Below, piece by piece: positions 7,873 through 16,515 of a stretch of 64,000 nucleotides of DNA. The notes beneath the pieces are model-generated. The model worked only from the letters and a program-made list of their open reading frames with translations, made no database searches and was not told where the DNA came from. Each line of letters opens with the position of its first letter. Within the stretch, counting starts at the first letter, position 1. A program made the position numbers and the translations under genes. The stretch spans positions 831,756 to 895,755 of the forward strand of contig NZ_FOIB01000004.1 in NCBI RefSeq assembly GCF_900111765.1, written 5' to 3'. This DNA comes from Myxococcus fulvus. Its GTDB lineage: Bacteria > Myxococcota > Myxococcia > Myxococcales > Myxococcaceae.

Positions 7873-10665
7873 CTACAAATCCGCGGTCGCAACCGGGCCG
7901 ACCTGACCCGCCCCCTCGGCCTCCACGAGGCTCCGGCCGTCGAAGGGCCGGTCCGGCCTGCGCCCCCGGTCGAGCTCATCCCGGTCGAGCATCCCGTCCT
8001 CGTCCTGGTCCACGCCGATGCGCCGCTCGGAACCCGCGGGCACCACGGTGTAGGTCAGCTCCGCGCCAGTGCGGATTCCCGCCAAGAGCAGATACGCGCC
8101 CACCTTCTCGGAGGAGCGGTCCGACTGGAAGACACCGTTGCCCACGTAGGTGAAGCCGCGCGGCTCACCCTGGCGCATGCCCTTGGCCACCAGTCCCACC
8201 TTGCCCTGCTCGGCCAGGGACATGAACTGGAGCACGCGCACGAACTGAGCGGGCGTCGCCGAGGACAGCGTCACCTGCTGCCCCACCGCCGCGTGGGAGT
8301 CCTTGGAGTCGGGCCCCGGCGGCAGGAACATGTCCGTGGCCGAGCCGCGCGGCAGCTCCGAGCCCGCGAAGGACAGCAGGAGCGCGGTGAGGTCCGCCAC
8401 CTCCTGGTCGCTCTCCGGGTTGAAGGTCGGCTCGGTGATGAAGCGCGACAGCGAGTCCACGCTGCCGTCGTGGATGAAGGCGAAGCCCGCCAGGCTCTCC
8501 TTCTGCGTCAGCTCCATGCCGACCTTCTCATAGAGGTTGCGCAGCTGCGGCACCTTGAGCGTGACGTTGGTGCTGCCGTCGGTGGACACGAGCGCGTGGT
8601 GGGACTCGCCCATCGCGCCCTTCGGCAGCGGCATCCACTGGGCGCCGTTCCACTGCGCGCTCACCGCGAGCCCGGACGGGAAGGTGTGGCAGGTGTTGCA
8701 CGCGAAGAGCCCCTGGGCCAACAGGCGCGGCGGACGGAACAGCGCGAGCCCCCGCGTCGCGTCTCCGTTGGGCAGCGGCTTGCCCACGGGCGCGAAGCGG
8801 CCCGTCGTGTAGTGGCCCGGCAGCGGCAAGTCACGCGGCAGCGAGTTGTCCAGGTTGCGGAACGGGTTGGGCGGGAAGGTGAGCGTGGCGAGGAAGGAGC
8901 GCAGCTCGCTCATCTCGCGCGGGGTGAGCTGGGTGTCGTCGCCCTGCAGGCCCTCGAAGGCGGGGTTGAACTCCTCCAGGCTCGCGCGGTCTCCGCGCCA
9001 GTGCAGCGGCTCCTTGCCGATGATGTCCTGGAGCGTCTGCGTCGTCATGGGGCCCTTCATCGGGTGCCACGCCTCGAAGGGCGGCAGCGGCAGGCCCATG
9101 CCCAGGTTCTGGCCGTCCAGCGCCTTCACCGTCCCGCTCGGGTCGCCCAGGTCCCACGCCAGCCGGTCCATGCGCCCGTCCACGTGGCACGACGCGCAGG
9201 ACACGTGCCCCAGGCCCGACGTCTTGTGCGTGTCGTAGAGGTGCTTGCGGCCCACCTTGATGGCCTTGGGTGACGGGTCGAAGAAGGCCACGCGCGACAG
9301 CTCCTCGAGCCGGTCCGCGTTGACCACGGAGATGCTCCCGCCGAAGTGGTTGAGCACGTAGAGCCGCTCGCGCCCCGCGTCGAGGACGATGCCCGTGGGG
9401 CCCTCGCCCACCTGCACCTGTCCCAGCCGCGCGCCGCCCTGCCCCACCGCCACCACGTTGTTGGAGCCCAGCCCCGTCACGAAGGCCCGCGTGCCGCGCG
9501 CGTTCCACACCACGCCGCGCGGGTCACCGATGGAGAGGTTCCGCACCGACTGCGGCACCGTGGGCGTCGAGTAGTCGAGGTGCGGATTGAGGTCCTTCAC
9601 CGTGGAGGCCGACGGCCGGCGCGGGTCCACCGTCGCCATCAGCACGCGCAGGAAGCGGCCGTTGACGTTGGGCTCGAAGCGCACCTCGTTGCGCGCGTCC
9701 GTGCCCACCACGGTGACGGTGCCGGACGGGTGCACCGCCAGCGCCATGTTCAGGTTCATCAGCCGCGTGGCGTAGGTGACGTCGAGCGACGCCGTGTCGA
9801 TGATGGCCAGGTCGCGGTCCGGCAGGTCCCAGCCCTTGAGACGACCGGACGCGGAGGCATTCACGCCGCTCACCAGGTCCGTCCAGTCGCCCCGGTTGTC
9901 GTCGAACCACTGACCGCGCGCGTTCTTGCGCACGATGAGGCCCACGGGCGGAGGGGGCGGGTTGGCGGGGTTTCGCGCGGGGACGAACGCGTCGCCCGCG
10001 TTGGGCGGAGGGTTGACGCCGCCGTAGGGGCCTCGCGAGTCGCTCACCGCGTTGGGCGGGTACGCGTCCGGAATCAGCGAGCCGCCGCCGAGGATGGTGG
10101 TGCCGTTGCCGGACTCGAAGATGGCGGCGTAGACGAAGCGCCCGTCGGGGCTCACCGCGAGCGCGCGCGGGTCCTCGCCCTTCAGGGTGAGGCGGTGGGG
10201 CGTCGCGTCGGGGCGTCGCGGGTCCACCACCAGCACGCGGTTCACCTGGGAGCAGGTGATGAAGGCGCGCTCGGGGCGGCCGGCGAAGACGACGTCCGCG
10301 GGCTCGTCATCGGTGTGCACGGTGGCCGTCACGGCGGCGCGGCGCAGGTCGACGACGCTGACGCTGTCCGAGACGTGGTTCACCACCCAGGCCTCGGTGT
10401 TGCTCCTGGCCCGCACCGACACCGGATCCAACCCCACGGGGATGGACGCCACCAGCTCCAATCCCTTGCGCGACGTCGTGTCGAACACCAGCAGCCGATT
10501 GTCCGCCGTGTTCACCGCCAACAGCAATCTACCGTCAGGAGTCAAATCCAGCGGGTGCACATGGGGGGTCTCCCAATTCACGAAGGACTCACTCGCGTGA
10601 GACATCCCCGGGAGCAGGAGCGCAACGAAGCACAGCGACACGACCGCGCGACGGACGACACCCAT
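7873..10665 (-). CDS. Secreted YncE-like beta-propeller protein with two c-type haem motifs and EF-hand-like site
   Basis: 930 residues from the ATG at 10665, with GGAGG eight bases upstream. Signal peptide: VRRAVVSLCFVALLLPGMSHA. Residues about 30-470 form repeated blades of the HPLDLTPDGRLLLAVN and SPDGRFVYAAIF type, like YncE/surface-layer beta-propellers. Two haem-c motifs follow: CASCH at 490-494 and CNTCH at 656-660, the second inside a di-haem-peroxidase (MauG)-like stretch with FIHDGSVDSLSRFI. Near residues 883-895 DQDEDGMLDRDEL is a Ca-binding EF-hand-like loop. It is predicted to be periplasmic or outer surface and to carry out electron transfer or peroxide-linked oxidation; the substrate is unknown. 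It has its own promoter region upstream (10666-10912). Confidence 0.8.
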   Translation of the reverse strand: MGVVRRAVVSLCFVALLLPGMSHASESFVNWETPHVHPLDLTPDGRLLLAVNTADNRLLVFDTTSRKGLELVASIPVGLDPVSVRARSNTEAWVVNHVSDSVSVVDLRRAAVTATVHTDDEPADVVFAGRPERAFITCSQVNRVLVVDPRRPDATPHRLTLKGEDPRALAVSPDGRFVYAAIFESGNGTTILGGGSLIPDAYPPNAVSDSRGPYGGVNPPPNAGDAFVPARNPANPPPPPVGLIVRKNARGQWFDDNRGDWTDLVSGVNASASGRLKGWDLPDRDLAIIDTASLDVTYATRLMNLNMALAVHPSGTVTVVGTDARNEVRFEPNVNGRFLRVLMATVDPRRPSASTVKDLNPHLDYSTPTVPQSVRNLSIGDPRGVVWNARGTRAFVTGLGSNNVVAVGQGGARLGQVQVGEGPTGIVLDAGRERLYVLNHFGGSISVVNADRLEELSRVAFFDPSPKAIKVGRKHLYDTHKTSGLGHVSCASCHVDGRMDRLAWDLGDPSGTVKALDGQNLGMGLPLPPFEAWHPMKGPMTTQTLQDIIGKEPLHWRGDRASLEEFNPAFEGLQGDDTQLTPREMSELRSFLATLTFPPNPFRNLDNSLPRDLPLPGHYTTGRFAPVGKPLPNGDATRGLALFRPPRLLAQGLFACNTCHTFPSGLAVSAQWNGAQWMPLPKGAMGESHHALVSTDGSTNVTLKVPQLRNLYEKVGMELTQKESLAGFAFIHDGSVDSLSRFITEPTFNPESDQEVADLTALLLSFAGSELPRGSATDMFLPPGPDSKDSHAAVGQQVTLSSATPAQFVRVLQFMSLAEQGKVGLVAKGMRQGEPRGFTYVGNGVFQSDRSSEKVGAYLLLAGIRTGAELTYTVVPAGSERRIGVDQDEDGMLDRDELDRGRRPDRPFDGRSLVEAEGAGQVGPVATADL

Positions 10666-10912
10666 ATCGGCGACCTCCACGTCAGGAAGAAGCGGTGCTT
10701 CTTTCTGTCATGCATTCATCAACGCCACGGTTGCAACTCCTTGCGTGAGAAAACACAAAAACCACATCCGCCCTCACGAGATGTTTCACCTCGGGAGCCA
10801 AAGATACGAGCGGCCTGGAAAAGGATGCGGGGCGTCATTCACGCCGAGCAAAGACAGACACCCGGCGCGGACCTCCCACTCGGGCACTCCAACGAGACGG
10901 GATTTTTCTGTC

Positions 10913-11938
10913 TCACCCTTGGGGGTGTGGAGCGGACATGCCCTCGGGTCGGGGGCGGAAGACGCGGAAGAGGAGGATGACGGAGGGGATGACGATGAGC
11001 GCGCCCACGCCGATGGCGACGAGCAGCAGCTTCAAGGTGCCCGGGCTCGCCGCCGCGGCCCGCAGGGTGATGTCCGGGACCACCAGATAGGGGTACTGGG
11101 ACGCGGCCCAGCCCAGGACGATGAGCCCCGCCTGGAGCGCCGCCGCCAGCCGTGCCCACGCGAAGCGCCGCGTCCACAGGAGCGCGAAGGCGGCCGCCGC
11201 CGACACGCCCGTGGCCGCGTGCAGCACCCGCGCGAAGGGCGAGCGCGACAGTCCCTCCCACACCCGGGGCGCACCGTCGCGCGCCAGCACCAGCACGAGC
11301 ACCGCCGCCACGAAGACGGCCACGCCCGCGCCGAGCGCGCGCGCACGGAAGTCCTCGCGCAGCCCTGGCGTGGAGGACTCGTGCGTCAGGTACACCGCCG
11401 CCAGGAAGGCGAAGAGGGCCAGGGCCAGCACGCCCACCGCCCACGCGAAGGGCGACAGCCACGAGGCGAAGAAGCCGCTCATCACCACGCGGCCCTCCAC
11501 GTGGATGGAGCCGCTCACCACCGCGCCCACGCACATGCCGAGCAGGAGCGGCGCCACGACGCTCGCCCCGCTGAAGACGAGCCCCCACCGACGCTGGGCC
11601 ACGTCCCCCCGCGTGTCATAGGTGCGGAAGGTGAACGCCGCGCCCCGGAACACGATGCCGAGCAACAGCAGCGTCAACGGGACATGCAGCGCCACGCTCA
11701 GCGCGGCGAAGGCGCGCGGGAAGCCCGCGAACAGCAACACCAGCCCGACGATGAGCCAGACGTGGTTCACCTCCCACACCGGGCCCATCGCCCGGGCGAT
11801 GAGCGCGCGCTGCTCCGCCTTGCGCGGCCCGAAGGCCAGCAAATCCCAGACGCCGCCGCCGAAGTCCGCGCCACCGAAGAGCGCGTAGAGGACGAAGGTC
11901 CCCGCGAGCAGGAAGCCGAGGAGGACGTCAGTGGACAT
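10913..11938 (-). CDS. cydB: Cytochrome bd ubiquinol oxidase subunit II
   Basis: 341 residues from the ATG at 11938. The family N-terminus is clear: LLAGTFVLYALFGGADFGGGVWDLL, then GPVWEVNHVWLI, a conserved stretch of subunit II. Eight to nine hydrophobic helices are visible. It overlaps the end of cydA by 11 bp, so the two are translationally linked. With CydA it forms the membrane quinol oxidase that reduces O2 to water without pumping protons; bd oxidases are known to tolerate nitric oxide. The 3' flank on this strand carries a weak GAGAC/GTCTC hairpin with an A-rich loop. Confidence 0.95.
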   Translation of the reverse strand: MSTDVLLGFLLAGTFVLYALFGGADFGGGVWDLLAFGPRKAEQRALIARAMGPVWEVNHVWLIVGLVLLFAGFPRAFAALSVALHVPLTLLLLGIVFRGAAFTFRTYDTRGDVAQRRWGLVFSGASVVAPLLLGMCVGAVVSGSIHVEGRVVMSGFFASWLSPFAWAVGVLALALFAFLAAVYLTHESSTPGLREDFRARALGAGVAVFVAAVLVLVLARDGAPRVWEGLSRSPFARVLHAATGVSAAAAFALLWTRRFAWARLAAALQAGLIVLGWAASQYPYLVVPDITLRAAAASPGTLKLLLVAIGVGALIVIPSVILLFRVFRPRPEGMSAPHPQG

Positions 11939-13238
11939 GGGCCTCACCTCCCTCGCCGTGCTTCGCCTCGCGCCCCGGCAGCGTGCCCGCCACCTGGCTC
12001 AGGAGCAGCGACACCACCACCGCGCCGAGGAACAGGTACACGGCGGTGAAGGTCCAGAACGGCGCCGCGAGATGCGGCACGGGCGTCACCGCCTCCGCGG
12101 TGCGCATGACCCCTCGGACAATCCATGGCTGCCGTCCCCACTCGGTGACGAGCCACCCCGCCTCCAGCGCCACCAACCCGAGCGGCCCCGACACCAGCCA
12201 CGCCCGCATCATCTTCGGCCCCGAGGGCCATGCTTTCTTTCGCCACCGGTGCACGAGCGTCACCAACGCGAGCAGCGCCATCAGCGAGCCCGTGCCCACC
12301 ATCACCTGGAAGGCCCCGTGCACCTTGGCCACCGGTGGCCACGTGTCGCGCGGGAACTCGTTGAGCCCCTTCACCTCCGCGTCTGGATCTCCAAAGGCCA
12401 GGATGGACAGGGCCTTGGGGACCTCCACGCCGCCCAGACGCAGCGGCGCGCCGCGCTCCGTCTCGAAGTGGCCCTCCATCGCCGCGAGCTTCACCGGCTG
12501 CGCCTTCGCGACATGCTTCGCGGACAAGTCACCCACGAGCGGCTGGAGCAGCGCGGTGACACACGCGAGCGGCAGCGCCACCGACAGCGCCTTGCGATGG
12601 AACGCCGCGCCGGGATGGCGCAGCAGCACGAAGGCGTGGATGCCCGCCATGGCGAACGCGCTCGCCTGATAGCAGGACAGCAGCACGTGCGCCGTCTGGT
12701 ACGGCCAGCCGGGGCTGAACATCGCCACCAGCGGCTGGATGTTCGTCGGCCCCTCGGGCGTGGCCACGAAGCCCGACGGGTCGTTCATGAAGACGTTGAC
12801 CAGCGTGACGAAGAACGCACTCGCCGCGCCGCTCAAGGCCACCATGACGCCGGAGAACAGGTGGAGGTTGGGCGACACCCGCTCGCGGCCGTACAGGTAG
12901 ATGCCCAGGAAGATGGCCTCGGTGAAGAAGGCCACGCCCTCCAGGCTGAAGGGCAGGCCAATCACCTCGCCGTAGCGGCCCATGAACTCCGGCCACAGCA
13001 GGCCCAATTCGAAGGACAACATCGTCCCGCTCACCGCGCCCACCGCGAAGAGGATGGCCGTCCCCTTCGCCAGCTTCTGGCTCAGCTTCACGTAGTCCGC
13101 GTCACCGGTGCGCCGCGCCTTCCAGTCGCTCAACACCATGAGCACCGGCAACGCCACGCCCGCCGCCGCGAAGACGATGTGGAACCCGAGCGACAGCCCC
13201 ATCTGCGCCCGCGCATAGAGCAGGTCCGTCATGCGCAT
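11928..13238 (-). CDS. cydA: Cytochrome bd ubiquinol oxidase subunit I
   Basis: 436 residues from the ATG at 13238; the ATG at 13232 is equally possible and neither has a Shine-Dalgarno sequence. Typical features: LLYARAQMGLSLGFHIVFA with a conserved His, a haem ligand in this family, LLWPEFMGRYGEVIGLPFSLEG and FFTEAIFLGIYLYG, then GWLVTEWGRQPWIVRGVMRT near the C-terminus. The quinol-binding loop is short, as in cyanide-insensitive (CioA-like) oxidases. It forms an operon with cydB. The upstream 45 bp hold a palindrome overlapping a possible -10, described separately. Confidence 0.95.
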   Translation of the reverse strand: MRMTDLLYARAQMGLSLGFHIVFAAAGVALPVLMVLSDWKARRTGDADYVKLSQKLAKGTAILFAVGAVSGTMLSFELGLLWPEFMGRYGEVIGLPFSLEGVAFFTEAIFLGIYLYGRERVSPNLHLFSGVMVALSGAASAFFVTLVNVFMNDPSGFVATPEGPTNIQPLVAMFSPGWPYQTAHVLLSCYQASAFAMAGIHAFVLLRHPGAAFHRKALSVALPLACVTALLQPLVGDLSAKHVAKAQPVKLAAMEGHFETERGAPLRLGGVEVPKALSILAFGDPDAEVKGLNEFPRDTWPPVAKVHGAFQVMVGTGSLMALLALVTLVHRWRKKAWPSGPKMMRAWLVSGPLGLVALEAGWLVTEWGRQPWIVRGVMRTAEAVTPVPHLAAPFWTFTAVYLFLGAVVVSLLLSQVAGTLPGREAKHGEGGEAHVH

Positions 13239-13241
13239 CAG

Positions 13242-13270
13242 AATGCGTTATACGCATTTCTGGCGCATTT
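13242..13270 (-). promoter_or_regulatory. Palindrome and repeated half-sites at the cydA promoter
   Basis: Read on the plus strand, AATGCGT (13242-13248) and ACGCATT (13252-13258) are 7-bp inverted arms around TAT. A further CGCATTT at 13264-13270 repeats the one at 13253-13259 exactly one helical turn (11 bp) away. On the coding strand the palindrome contains TATAAC (13252-13247), a good -10 match. This would place transcription start near 13240, directly at the cydA start codon. It is likely an operator/promoter; the binding protein is unknown. The sequence resembles NsrR half-sites but with 2 bp less spacing. Confidence 0.5.
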
Positions 13271-13277
13271 AGAGATT

Positions 13278-13787
13278 CTACTCGGGCAGGGTAGCGGGGC
13301 TCGGAGGCTGGCGAGCAGGCACGAGCGTCTGCACGGAGTTCTTGGCGACGGCGGTGGCCAGCGCGGTGGCGAAGATGAGGACCAGCTTGCGGCCCAGCTC
13401 CACGCCGATGGGGCGCTCCTTCGCGCTGGAGGCGACCTGGTCCGGGTTCTCCCACGCGCGCTGGAGGGCCTTGCGGCGCTTCTTGCGAAGAATCTCGTCG
13501 CGGCGACGCGCGCGGTAGATGGCCAGGCCCACGCCCGAGCCCACCAGCACCATGGCGACGGCGCCCGCGGCGACGAGCGCGCTGGAGTGCTGCTGCACCT
13601 GGTAGCGCACGTCGAGCATCCGCCCTCGGCGCCGGTCCAGCTCCTCGAGCGTCAGCAGGAGCTCGTCGCGGATGCGGTCCGCGGTCTGCTCCACCTGCTT
13701 GCGGTCATCCATGCCACGGGTGATGCGATGGTCGACGTGCTGCTGACGCTCCGCCAGCTCGCTGCCGCCTGGGCCGTTGTCCTTCAT
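13278..13787 (-). CDS. Hypothetical membrane-anchored protein (DUF3618-like)
   Basis: 169 residues from the ATG at 13787, which overlaps the stop of the upstream holin-like gene in an ATGA arrangement. The N-terminal about 70 residues are charged and helical (QVEQTADRIRDELLLTLEEL), as in DUF3618 proteins. A transmembrane helix follows (SALVAAGAVAMVLVGSGVGL), then a basic segment (RARRRDEILRKKRRKAL) and a second hydrophobic stretch (KLVLIFATALATAVA). Such proteins often pair with YqjE/holin-like proteins and are linked to envelope stress; the function is not known. Confidence 0.75.
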   Translation of the reverse strand: MKDNGPGGSELAERQQHVDHRITRGMDDRKQVEQTADRIRDELLLTLEELDRRRGRMLDVRYQVQQHSSALVAAGAVAMVLVGSGVGLAIYRARRRDEILRKKRRKALQRAWENPDQVASSAKERPIGVELGRKLVLIFATALATAVAKNSVQTLVPARQPPSPATLPE

Positions 13788-14188
13788 TGCAGCGTCTCCC
13801 GCGTGAGCTGGTAGTCGAGCTTCAAGCGCTCCTGGGTGTGCGCCAGCGGCTTCTTCGGCAGGCGCTTGGTGCCCATGAAGAGCATCCCGCCGGCGACGGC
13901 GAGCAGCACCACGCCCACCAGCAGCACGCCCAGCGCCGCGCCCAGGGGCAGCGCCAGCCCCAGCGCCACGAAGAGCACCGCCAGCGACGTGAGCGCCAGC
14001 ACGGCGCCCGCGCCTATCAGGATGCCCGCGGTGCGCGCGGCCTTCAGCTCGTCGCGCAGCTCCTTCTTGGCGTGCAGCACCTCGGCGCGCACCAGCAGGC
14101 GCGTCTCCGCCAGAGCGTGCCGGATGAGCTCGGCCGTGGAGAGTGACTCCAGTTGGCTGCGCTCCAGGCGTTCGGATTCGAGGTCCAC
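13784..14188 (-). CDS. Putative holin-superfamily / YqjE-like membrane protein
   Basis: 134 residues from the GTG at 14188, with AAGGA just upstream. Layout: a helical N-terminus (LSTAELIRHALAETRLLVRA, then EVLHAKKELRDELKAARTAG), followed by two close transmembrane helices separated by GLALPLGAAL. This is the PF07332 (phage holin 3_6, YqjE) pattern. Despite the name, chromosomal members are usually not lysis proteins. It is translationally coupled to the following DUF3618-like gene, and the two make a small envelope operon. Confidence 0.8.
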   Translation of the reverse strand: MDLESERLERSQLESLSTAELIRHALAETRLLVRAEVLHAKKELRDELKAARTAGILIGAGAVLALTSLAVLFVALGLALPLGAALGVLLVGVVLLAVAGGMLFMGTKRLPKKPLAHTQERLKLDYQLTRETLQ

Positions 14189-14357
14189 GACGTCCTTCTC
14201 CCGCGCTCGCGGAGGGGGACTCCCGGGTGCTCGCTCGTTTGCTCGGCCGCACCTGACCCCACTCCTCCGGACAAGGTGGGCAGGGCGGACGAGCGAGAGA
14301 AGCCCGTCCGGGAGTGTGGTGTCGAGCCCGCCTGCCCGCCCGCCCTGGGGGAACCCC

Positions 14358-15386
14358 TCAGCGCCGACGCTGGTGGGCCAGCGCCGTGGCCAAGGTCTCG
14401 CGCACCTGATGGGCACGGAACAGTCGGTCCGCGGTGTCCACCAGGTTGTCCATGTAGAGCACCGCCTTGCGCAGGCGCGCGGGGATGGCGCGGGTGCCCA
14501 GGTGGGCGCCCACCAGCGCGCCCGTCAGCGCCGCCGCCACGTCCGCCTCGCCGCCGCAGCGCAGCACCAGCGCCACCGCCTCGCGGAAGTCGTGGGGCAC
14601 CCGCAGCGTGGCATACAGCGCCGTGAGCAGCACCGGCACCACGTGCGCGGGCAGCCCGTCCACGCCCTTGAGCTCGCTGGGGGGCACGCCCACCTTGCGC
14701 AGCTGCGACAGGGCGCGCGTGGTGTCCCACGTGAGCAGGCGGGGCAGGTGGCGCACCTCCTCGGCCAGGCCCTTGTCGTGCACGGCCGCCGCCAGCGACA
14801 GCTGCTCGCAGAAGGCGGCGGGCGTCAGCGGCTCCTCCTCCATGCCCAGCGCGGCGGCCTGCGCGAAGGCGGCGGCGGCGGCGGCACAGACGGGGTCCTT
14901 GTGGGTGATGACGGTGAGCACGCCCGCGTCATGCGGCAGCTTCGCGCGCTGGCCGCTCTCGAAGAGCCCCACCACCAGCGCGCGGCTGAGCACCGACGGG
15001 CACAGCGTGCCCAGGGGCGCGCCCGCGCTCATCCACGGCACGCCGCTGGAGAGCCGCTGGAGCGACTCGGCCAGGCTGCGCGGCGGCTGGAGGATGATGC
15101 CCTCCTGCCACAGCCACGCCAGGTGCGCCGCCGAGCTGCGGCCGTCCACGCGGCCCTCGCGGATGACGCTCTCCGCGGCGGCGAGCAAGAGCTGCGTGTC
15201 GTCGCTGAACTGGCCCTTGGCGAACTTGCCGCGAGGCCTGGGCGCGAAGTCCTCCGCCAGCCCGGGCAGCCGCGCGAGGCTCGCGGGCGGGATGCCGCGC
15301 AGCGGGAAGCCGAGCGCATCTCCGATGGCGAGCCCCACGAACGCCGCATGGAACCTGTCCTGGCGCTCGGAGGGAGTCAGCGGCAT
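14358..15386 (-). CDS. ADP-ribosylglycohydrolase family protein
   Basis: 342 residues. Hallmarks of the DraG/ARH fold are present: GLAIGDALGFP near residue 17, FSDDTQLLLAAAESV with the metal-binding aspartates at about 61-62, THKDPVC, and the C-terminal CGGEADVAAALTGALVGAHLG, where the family usually has DTD or EAD metal ligands. These enzymes remove ADP-ribose from proteins or hydrolyse related ADP-ribosyl substrates in the cytoplasm with two Mg ions. The substrate here is unknown. It is followed at 170 bp by the holin-like operon on the same strand. Confidence 0.88.
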   Translation of the reverse strand: MPLTPSERQDRFHAAFVGLAIGDALGFPLRGIPPASLARLPGLAEDFAPRPRGKFAKGQFSDDTQLLLAAAESVIREGRVDGRSSAAHLAWLWQEGIILQPPRSLAESLQRLSSGVPWMSAGAPLGTLCPSVLSRALVVGLFESGQRAKLPHDAGVLTVITHKDPVCAAAAAAFAQAAALGMEEEPLTPAAFCEQLSLAAAVHDKGLAEEVRHLPRLLTWDTTRALSQLRKVGVPPSELKGVDGLPAHVVPVLLTALYATLRVPHDFREAVALVLRCGGEADVAAALTGALVGAHLGTRAIPARLRKAVLYMDNLVDTADRLFRAHQVRETLATALAHQRRR

Positions 15387-15790
15387 GGAGTCGAGGAGAT
15401 TAACCGAGGCTCAGGGCTGGACGGACAGCGAGAAGCGCGCGAAACGCGCGAAGCTCGTGGTGGATTGGCGTGCGTGGGGGCTTGACTCGCGCGGGAGGAG
15501 CACACTCGCGTTCGCCACACGAGCGATTCCGACGCCACACTCCAGGCCGCACGCCATCATCACCGTCCACCCTTCCTGGTTCGAGCCCATCCGCCGACGC
15601 GTGCGCGGGGTGGGCTGACTACCGCAACCTGCACGCGCGCGGCAAGTCCGAGCACCCGGGCTCCAAGGCACACCTGTACACGTGTCCAACTCCCGAAGCT
15701 TGAGCGCACGGACTCGCACGGAGCGCATGGCGCACGAGGAGTGGTGAGGTGGCAGCGGCGCGCGCAAGTCGGCACACGCGCCGTCACGCG
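15387..15790. other. Intergenic stretch without a convincing gene
   Basis: 404 bp between the ADP-ribosylglycohydrolase start and the end of the small gene at 15791. Short open frames exist on both strands, but none has a ribosome-binding site or recognisable sequence. A TGGTTCGAGCCC string near 15578 mimics a tRNA T-arm but no cloverleaf fits around it. It must contain the promoter of the ADP-ribosylglycohydrolase gene. Confidence 0.5.
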
Positions 15791-16051
15791 TCACGCGTCG
15801 TCGCGGCCCAGGTTGACGACGGCCTGGAGTCGGGCCACCACGGCCTCGGCGCCCTGGTGCAGCTGCTTGCCGTCCCAGAGCGCGGGCGTGGCGTGGCCGC
15901 CGTGCAGCGTCCAGTCCAGCTCCGCCTCGGCGTACACGAGGTTGCGGAAGATGACGCGGTCCTCCAGCGCGTGGTCGACGATGTAGCGGCGCGCCACGGC
16001 GGAGGGCGGGTCGGCGATGCGGTGGAACAACTCGAGGGGAGCGGAGGTCAT
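15791..16051 (-). CDS. Hypothetical 86-residue thioredoxin-fold-like protein
   Basis: The start ATG at 16051 overlaps the stop of the NsrR-like gene (ATGA), so it is translationally coupled to that operon. The pattern LFHRIADPPSAVARRYIVDH, then VIFRNLVYAEAELDW and a TPALWDGKQL segment resembles the N-terminal half of glutathione-S-transferase or glutaredoxin folds (cis-Pro region T-P-A). However, there is no CxxC or CxxS active site. It may be a redox-inactive adaptor in the nitric-oxide operon. The assignment is tentative. Confidence 0.7.
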   Translation of the reverse strand: MTSAPLELFHRIADPPSAVARRYIVDHALEDRVIFRNLVYAEAELDWTLHGGHATPALWDGKQLHQGAEAVVARLQAVVNLGRDDA

Positions 16052-16494
16052 GGCGCCATCACCGGGAGGAACAGGTCGGCCAAATCCCCGCGGGAGCGGC
16101 CCACCAGGTCCGCCAGTGTGTACCGGTCCAGCACCGCGAGGAAGGCCTCACGTGCCTCCGCGAGCACGCCCTTGAGGCCACAGGCGGGGGCGATGGGGCA
16201 GGTGTTGCGCTCGCGGTTGAAGCACTCCACCAGCTCGAAGTCCGGCTCGGCCGCTCGCAGCACGCGGCCCACGCTGATGTCCTTCGTCGCCTTCGCCAGC
16301 GTCACGCCGCCCGAGCGCCCCGCCTTGACCTCCACGAAGCCCTCGCCCGCGAGCGTCTGCACCACGCGCACCAGGTGGTGCTTGGAGATGCCGTACGCGT
16401 CCGCCAGCTCCTGCGTGGAGGCGAGTCTCCCGGGGCGGGCGGCGAGGTAGAGCAGGACGCGCAGCGAGTAGTCGGCGTGGAGGGTGAGGTGCAC
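16048..16494 (-). CDS. nsrR: Rrf2-family regulator, NsrR-like nitric-oxide sensor
   Basis: 148 residues from the GTG at 16494. The N-terminal winged helix (DYSLRVLLYLAARPGRLAST, then ELADAYGISKHHLVRVVQTL) matches NsrR. Three cysteines at 91, 99 and 105 (CFNRERNTCPIAPAC) match the NsrR pattern that holds a [4Fe-4S] cluster destroyed by NO. Known NsrR proteins repress NO-detoxification genes until NO attacks the cluster. It is third in the globin-reductase operon, and a near-perfect NsrR operator precedes that operon, so autoregulation is expected. The NsrR assignment is stronger than for other Rrf2 members (IscR, CymR) because of the site and gene partners. Confidence 0.88.
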   Translation of the reverse strand: MHLTLHADYSLRVLLYLAARPGRLASTQELADAYGISKHHLVRVVQTLAGEGFVEVKAGRSGGVTLAKATKDISVGRVLRAAEPDFELVECFNRERNTCPIAPACGLKGVLAEAREAFLAVLDRYTLADLVGRSRGDLADLFLPVMAP

Positions 16495-16515
16495 GGTCAG
16501 CGGGCTCCGACGGCC

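Noticed and set aside
10666..10912. CRISPR or other repeat array in the intergenic region before the beta-propeller gene
   Set aside because: No repeated spacing or unit; only a weak GAGAC/GTCTC hairpin is present.
13242..13258. cydA palindrome as a second NsrR site
   Set aside because: The arm spacing is 2 bp shorter than in the NsrR consensus and the inner bases differ; kept only as a separate unknown operator.
13784..14188. Holin-like gene as evidence of a prophage
   Set aside because: No lysin, tail, terminase or integrase gene is near; chromosomal YqjE-like members of this family are common and not phage-linked.
15520..15610. Possible tRNA because of a T-arm-like TGGTTCGAGCCC string
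   Set aside because: No acceptor stem, D-arm or anticodon arm can be paired around it; the string is also compatible with random GC-rich sequence.
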